Made by a program: the position numbers and the translations under genes. A stretch of DNA of 64,000 nucleotides from Psettodes erumei. Its lineage: Eukaryota > Chordata > Actinopteri > Pleuronectiformes > Psettodidae. The notes under the pieces are model-generated. The model was not told where the DNA came from. It did no database searches and was given only the letters and a program-made list of their open reading frames with translations. Of the stretch, positions 58,320 to 64,000 are shown piece after piece (position 1 is the stretch's first letter; every line of letters starts with the position of its first letter). The stretch lies in contig JAFBJZ010000952.1 in assembly GCA_016785225.1 (NCBI GenBank), positions 1,116,001-1,180,000 on the forward strand, in the 5' to 3' direction.

Positions 58320-60593
58320 TTACTGCACATTCTCCATCATCTTGAGGAATTCTGAAAAAAAACAGAGATGGGACATGTTTTTCAAAGTAAAGAGAAGTAA
58401 CTTTTTTATTGACCAAACTCCTTCACCATTATCATCATCCATATGGCGTACGTACCATCAAAGTCCAGCATGCCATCGTTGTTCTTGTCTCCATCCTTCA
58501 TCAGCTCATCGATCTCATCCTCTGTGATGGGCTCGCCAGTGCTGCGGATGATGAGGGCGAACTCCTCTCTGTCGATGTAGCCGTCGGCGTTCCTGCACAG
58601 AAGATGTAAATGTGTTGGATTGTCAACACGAACAAACAACTGCATAAGGAGAAAAATCTGTGCAGCGTTGAGTCAGCAAACCGCTGTATGTGCGGACGTA
58701 CTTGTCGAACACACGGAAGCACTCTGCCAACTCTTCCTCGCTCTTGCCGGCCTGGTCCTCCTTTAGCAGCCTCACCATCATGACCAAGAACTCCTCGAAG
58801 TCGATGGTACCGCTACCTGAGCGTGAACAAGAGGCCACATTAACAATGGCCCGCGCTCTTTGCGGGAGACACCGCATCCGTCTTTGCGCGCAGTTTTATG
58901 CATGAACCACGGTAAACGGGGAAACTGAGGTTAAGTGAGACCGATATTTTACGTATTTGTGTGATTTAACAAGTTTCCATGTATTGGATACTGTAACTTT
59001 TTTTTGTGTTGCTGGTGCGTGAAAACAACCGTTGTGCGCAATGCGCGCAGATGGTCCATTGCATTACTGACAGAGATACACTGTTATCCGTTGCTCACCG
59101 TCCTCATCGACCTCCTCGATGATTTCATCCAACTCCTCTCTTGTCGGGTTCTGGCCCAGCATCCTCATCACGGTACCCAACTCCTTGGTGCTGATATCAC
59201 CGCCACCGTCGGTGTCGAACATGTCGAAGGCGGCTTTGAACTCTGGGCGAGACAAGGAAATAGTTCAAATCCATAAAGCTGCAGTTGAGAAGTCAGCCTT
59301 TTAAAATGTAGCTCGTTATTGAAAAGTTACCTGTGCAACCCTTAGGAGGACATTACTCTGATTACGCATAATAACCCTTTGTATTTCTCTACATTCGGAA
59401 GAGCAGTTAAATCTGCTTCTGTGTGAAAACTGGAAAATGCATTCAGTATCCTTTGACTTGTTAAAATAGAAAACGATAATAGATTCAGAGGATCTAGTAT
59501 TGTCTTTTGTAATTGAGTTCCTTCTGAAAAAGATCCCATCTTGATACTGATAAGTGAGATCACTTACAAGAGGCTGCTTATCTTTAGGAATCAGTCTCAG
59601 TACTAATTCCTGGGCAAAGTAATGTGCTGCTGTAGCCTTCACTCACCAGCCAGCATTTCCTCGCTCAGGTAGGAGCGGGCCTCTTGTTGCGCGTCAGTCT
59701 GGAAGAAAACAGGGGCCATTGTGTCACTTCATGGTTCACTACAGTCATCATTCAGGCTCCACTGATTATTCCACGTGAAATCTCTCTGTAGAATGAGCCT
59801 GGCCTTTAGGCCCAATTTTCACACGACAGTACACATAGGCTTCTCATATGATTAATTTAAAAAGGGATATTACAAAACACATTGGAAACATTTGAAATAC
59901 ATCAGAAGTTTTGAGTGCAAACCATAGTGATAAATCTGGAAAATAATAATACCATGATGTACAGTACCAAAGATAAATTTGAGAAGATAGTTGATAAGAT
60001 AGAAGATATGTTGGGTTTTTTTTGCTGTATGATTAGTGTTTGTGATAATAACAACTCATAAGTTACGTAGGATATGTTGGCTGTGTCCCAACAGGTTTCT
60101 TGAGGCTGGTGAAAATTAGCCCGGCTATTTCAGGATCAACACATTAGGCTCTCTGTATATGGCCAGCAGACATCCAATCCCTGGGAATTTGTCACCCAAG
60201 CAGAATTTGCACCTGGCACCCACCCTTCTCCCCAGCGCCCATGTCTTAACTTTTATCAAGGAGTAAAAGCATTTGCAAAAGAAAACTGGCTAAAATGTTT
60301 GTTTTTCTATATTTAGTAAGAATTCCATTAAAATGTAAACTTTTTTCATATTTATAAAAATGAAAATGTAGCTGTTTAAATGGAAATATCAACAACAGAA
60401 GCAAACATGCTTCTCAAAAACACAGTCTTTTTATTATCTTTGAATAAGTTGATTGATTTTTACACCTAATCAGTCATTCAATAAACCTTCAATTTACAGA
60501 CACACATTATTATTGGTTAATTAACTATTGGTTGCTTGACTTCAACTAGGAATAATTCCACAGTTCATATGCACAACTGATTGGTCTTACCAT
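58320..60593 (-). CDS. tnnc2: Troponin C, fast skeletal muscle
   Basis: The calcium sensor of the thin-filament troponin complex. Six exons: 60591..60593 (only the ATG, followed by donor GTAAGA), 59647..59698, 59099..59242, 58702..58816, 58456..58592, 58320..58351; total 160 residues, as in human TNNC2. All four EF-hand loops keep their calcium ligands: DTDGGGDISTKE, DEDGSGTIDFEE, DKNADGYIDREE, DKNNDGMLDFDE. An intact first loop marks the fast skeletal type, because slow/cardiac troponin C has a dead site I. It ends KMMENVQ. A one-codon first exon is usual for troponin C genes. A second, related gene lies immediately upstream in the same orientation. Confidence 0.97.
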
Positions 60594-60679
60594 GTTTGTG
60601 GATCAGCTTTCCCCCCCAAATATCCAAGGATAAAAGAAAAGCCCAAAGGAGTGGTCAATCCGTGTGCACCCCGACAGAG

Positions 60680-60810
60680 AGACTAGACGTCAAGTGAAGG
60701 TTCAGACACACTTTAAACTGGGCAGCCAGGTCCCGCCCCCTGCCTCTCACAGGCCTCCAGATTTAGTATCCTGAACTTTTAGGGTTCTGGGGCCAGGGCA
60801 AGCCAATCAC
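60680..60810 (-). promoter_or_regulatory. Probable tnnc2 core promoter
   Basis: A TATA-like TTTAAA (60712-60717) lies about 120 bases upstream of the start codon and an ATTGG/CCAAT box near 60800. Placement is by position and motif only. Confidence 0.4.
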
Positions 60811-62285
60811 ACTTTGGAGAGGAAAGCTCTTGTTTCTTGAAGTTGCAGGGTTTAGAATGTAAAAGAAGCAAAGCAGAAGTAATAAGCACTGTTGGGTACT
60901 AGGTCAAGGCAGAAAAATCTCGAGCAGAGGTGTAAAATAAATTATGAAAAATTTGGGATGAGAATGCAAATAATCACAGGATCTCTCTTTTTCTGTACCA
61001 CCTGTTTGTTAAAACCACCAGAGAAATGATGTAAGAAAGAACTGTGTCATACTGTTAAAGAATTCATACACTTAAAAGAAAATGATAATGCATTTCATTA
61101 CTCCCTATTTATTGTTCAAGAGCAGCTTTCAGTGCTGCTCTCCTAAAATAAGTGAAATAACTTGGAACTCAAATTTAAAAAGAAACAACAATAAAAGTAC
61201 AGATCTTGCAGCTTGTCGGTGCACACTGTTTATTTCTATTTAGGCCTTGTAAATATAAGGCAGAGCAAGTGGAGGGGGAGCCAAAGATTTTAAAGTAGGT
61301 TTTGGGTTTTGTGATGATGGTGTTTCAACCTGGTCGTGCAACTCAAAACCAAGAGAAAAATGCTGGGGGGCTGGACTCAAGTCTCAACCAACCCTCCACG
61401 CCTTTAGCCGTGCTCTGAATAGCAGGCAGATTTTAGGCTGAGGGGGAGCGCGGATGTGAGGAAGGCCCCCTGACACCCTGGTGCCACATTGCCTGAAAAC
61501 CTCAACCTGATGCTCCTTATACGGTGGCCAGTTCCTGAAGGGAGGGCCCAAGGTAAGAGACAGGAGTGGAGGATAGGATGCTGCGTGGAAAGGAGCAGCT
61601 CTGCAGAAAGGGGAGGGGTGTTTGATTTTAGAGAGGCGGCGGGGGGGCATGCAGGCTATATACTCAGAGAGAGACCTGCATTTTCCAAAGGAAAATTGAA
61701 CTCATCTTCTCCGTGGCTGCACATCTCAAGCCTCTAATGCTGGCTGGCTGCTCAGCTTCACCTCTCACACTGGGGCTCAGCCTCTGGGGGCATTGATTTC
61801 TGTTCTGGGAGACCGCTGCATGACGACCAGCAGCAGAGCGTTATGACAGACTTAGGTGGAGAACAAACGGCAAGAGAACAGGTTAAACCAGATCACTGAG
61901 AGTTACTGCAGCTTTATAGTACCGAATGAGACAGGACACTGTGCAAATAGAGGTATTTAAAAGTCCATGGAGGCCAGTTTGAATTAGGAAAGGGAATAGG
62001 GAGATAGTAGTAGTAGACTAGTAGTAGTTGCACAACTGCTTGAGTGTGTGTGTGTAAAGGGACGATGTTGCTGGTGGCGCAGAAGGTGCATGTGCTTGTG
62101 TGTCAGTGTGTACGATCACCGTAGGTGTGGTTGTGTGTCTATGTGAGAAAAATAGGGCCAGACAGACAGTCTCTGAAACATTAACAGAAGAATGAAACAG
62201 AGAGGTGTCAGACGAGATCAGACGTGTCAGGCATGCAGGGTAGAATCATTTGCAAAGATGAGCAACGAGCGGAAGGAGAGAGTTG
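60811..62285. other. Sequence between the two troponin C genes
   Basis: No gene recognised. Likely holds the tnnc2 upstream control region and, at its right end, the 3' end of the upstream paralogue. Confidence 0.45.
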
Positions 62286-62711
62286 ATTTATTTTAGAAAG
62301 CACAGGACAGGGTGGAGGAGCGATTCAGTTCTGAGGACGATGCTGAAGAGGACATGGGCGGGGGTTAAAGCTCGGTGGTGTAGCATTTCTTGAGAAAGAA
62401 CAGCTGCCAAATAGACAGCTGGGTGGCCTGCGCAAGGGGACGGCTGGGAGAAAGTACCTTCGTCTTAAAAGGTTTGAACGGGTATTTATAGATATCCTCA
62501 CTGAGCCCCAGGGTTTCATGTGAGAAGGGGAAGGGGGCAGGGATGAAGGGGTTTCACTTGCACCCATTTAGATGTCAAAGAAACTATATCATATTCATAA
62601 TTGTACAGTGTTTCATAGCATTTTGAGTTTGCTCTGACAAGACTTCCATCAGACAGCGTGCTTCATATTCCCTCTGAGGAAGGGCCAACAAGGAATGTAG
62701 AGCTGGTCTCA

Positions 62712-63790
62712 TTACTGGACGTTCTCCATCATTTTCAGAAACTCTGCAGAGAGAAAGATGGGGCGACAGTCAATCACCCAACCCGCCACCGATCCATCCA
62801 AACTGATTAATGAATGACTCAACAGATGAAGGAATCTGTCAGCTCACAGTTCCACCCACAGCGGGCAGGCAAAGCCTGTACGTTAGATAATTATGTCCAA
62901 GTCACATCATGGAGAACATGTTGCAATACATAAAATACCATATACTTGTATGACGAACAATAATTCATTCTGGAAACTCCATACCAGTTTTTTTTTCACC
63001 TGTAATCATTTTATAAATAAGGACTAATATTCCCTTGCCTGCTCCATTAATGCTCACAGACACATTTTATTCTCATCTATATGCCTCACTTGTATTTATT
63101 TTATATTCAGCACATACGAACCATATGCATATGTGTAGATTTGTGATGTTAGGAATTCTACTTCTCTACAAGTACATTTTTCAAAGTAACTGGGGTTGGT
63201 TTATAGTTTAATAAAAGATGTAGGTCACTATATGGTTTGAATTCCTACCCTGAGTACTATCAGCAGCATTCTATATTTACATTAGGTAGGCTTGGCTGAC
63301 AAAAATTAAAGGAATATTTCATGTTTTAGAAAATAATGTGCTTTGTAAAAGTCAGAAAGAACATGCCCACAGTGGTATGGTGTGATGTTGTTGTTGTAGC
63401 TGCCTACCGCTGCCTCTAAAGGTCACTAATTAGCATCTCGTATATTGTGTTTGTTCCATATGAACAAAAGCCAAAGTGTAAAAATAGACTGTGATGTTCT
63501 GTGTGGCAGGGCGACCTCCGAGAGTCAAACTAAGCCACTGAAGCTCAGTGGATATGGAAGTGCAGTCTGTTTTTTTCTCCTCTCTCTCTCCACTCTTGAC
63601 TACACCGCATAGTCCGCAGAACTCTTCTCACTCTGTGTGTTGCTCAGTCTTACCATCAAAGTCAATCTTTCCATCTTTGTTTGTGTCTGATTCTCCAAAA
63701 ATCTCGTCAATATCTTCCTCTGTGACAGGTTCGCCAGTGAGGTGGAGGATATCTCCAAACTCCTCCCTGTCGATGAAACCATCTCCATTT
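62712..63790 (-). CDS. Second troponin C gene, fast-type paralogue (3' part only)
   Basis: Two exons are visible: 63654..63790 and 62712..62743. Their lengths (137 and 32 bases) and phases are the same as the last two exons of the neighbouring tnnc2. They encode EF-hand III from KNGDGFIDREE, then GEPVTEEDIDEIFGE, EF-hand IV DTNKDGKIDFDE and the end KMMENVQ stop. The identical C-terminus and exon pattern indicate a tandem duplicate of fast troponin C rather than tnnc1. Between loops III and IV it has DIDEIFGES where tnnc2 has EIDELMKDG. The remaining exons should lie beyond base 64000. A possible polyadenylation signal is at 62287-62292 (minus strand). Confidence 0.88.
62744..63653. other. Last intron of the second troponin C gene
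   Basis: 0.9 kb, AT-rich, nothing else seen. The bases after 63790 to the window end are the next intron. Confidence 0.7.
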
Positions 63791-64000
63791 CTGTGGAGAA
63801 AAAAAAAGTTTTAAGTTCACTGTGTAAGAACTCTCGCCTTTCGCTTTAGGACAGTTATAGTCTAAACAGAGCAGTATCTAAACAATACTGGATATTTTAA
63901 GGCCAGTACTGATGTGATATTTAGGAGTTAAAGTGAGATAACAAATGTACACACATACAATCTTTTTACAGAAATACATGACAGAAACATCTCTGAAATT

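Overview
The window is a piece of a ray-finned (teleost) fish chromosome. The reasons are: genes split by short GT-AG introns (many about 80-500 bases), vertebrate-only families (FACIT collagen, ADNP, fast skeletal troponin C), many long (CA)n/(TG)n/(CT)n microsatellites, a Tc1-type transposase remnant, and protein sequences clearly diverged from mammals but collinear with them. Most of the genes have orthologues on human chromosome 20q13, so this is a 20q13-like conserved block. All exon boundaries were read by hand from the sequence, using GT/AG signals, phase continuity and remembered family sequence; no alignment was run.

Layout, left to right. 0.6-2.3 kb: first two coding exons of pard6b (minus strand; the rest of the gene is off the left edge). 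2.4-10.1 kb: non-coding, with a degenerate Tc1/mariner remnant at 5 kb and a strongly pyrimidine-rich, microsatellite-rich block at 7.1-8.45 kb. 10.15-19.2 kb: adnp (minus), with a 3-kb terminal exon and a promoter with YY1, ETS and NF-Y type sites near 19.0-19.16 kb. 20.7-23.6 kb: dpm1 (minus, 9 exons, complete). 24.2-48.1 kb: col20a1 (minus), a FACIT collagen of about 41 coding exons that I could trace from signal peptide to stop, with a tRNA-Gly(GCC) gene on the opposite strand of one intron. 50.0-55.6 kb: slc35c2 (minus, 9 exons), collinear with the human protein but carrying an apparent +1 frameshift in exon 7. 56.57-57.14 kb: an intronless, full-length taf13 on the plus strand, head-to-head with slc35c2. 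57.7-60.7 kb: tnnc2 (minus, 6 exons, complete). 62.3-64 kb: the 3' half of a second, tandem fast-type troponin C gene that runs off the right edge.

The genes are ordinary housekeeping and tissue genes with no shared pathway: cell polarity (pard6b), chromatin (adnp), ER glycosylation (dpm1), extracellular matrix (col20a1), Golgi/ER nucleotide-sugar transport (slc35c2), basal transcription (taf13) and muscle contraction (the two troponins). I found no CRISPR array, operon or obviously new multi-gene system. The most useful observations are the slc35c2 frameshift, the intronless taf13, the altered NAP motif and candidate CtBP/SUMO-interaction motifs in Adnp, the long (TG)n tract forming the 3' splice region of a col20a1 intron, a furin-like basic linker and an apparently extra fibronectin domain in Col20a1, and a cluster of CTCF-like motifs flanking adnp.
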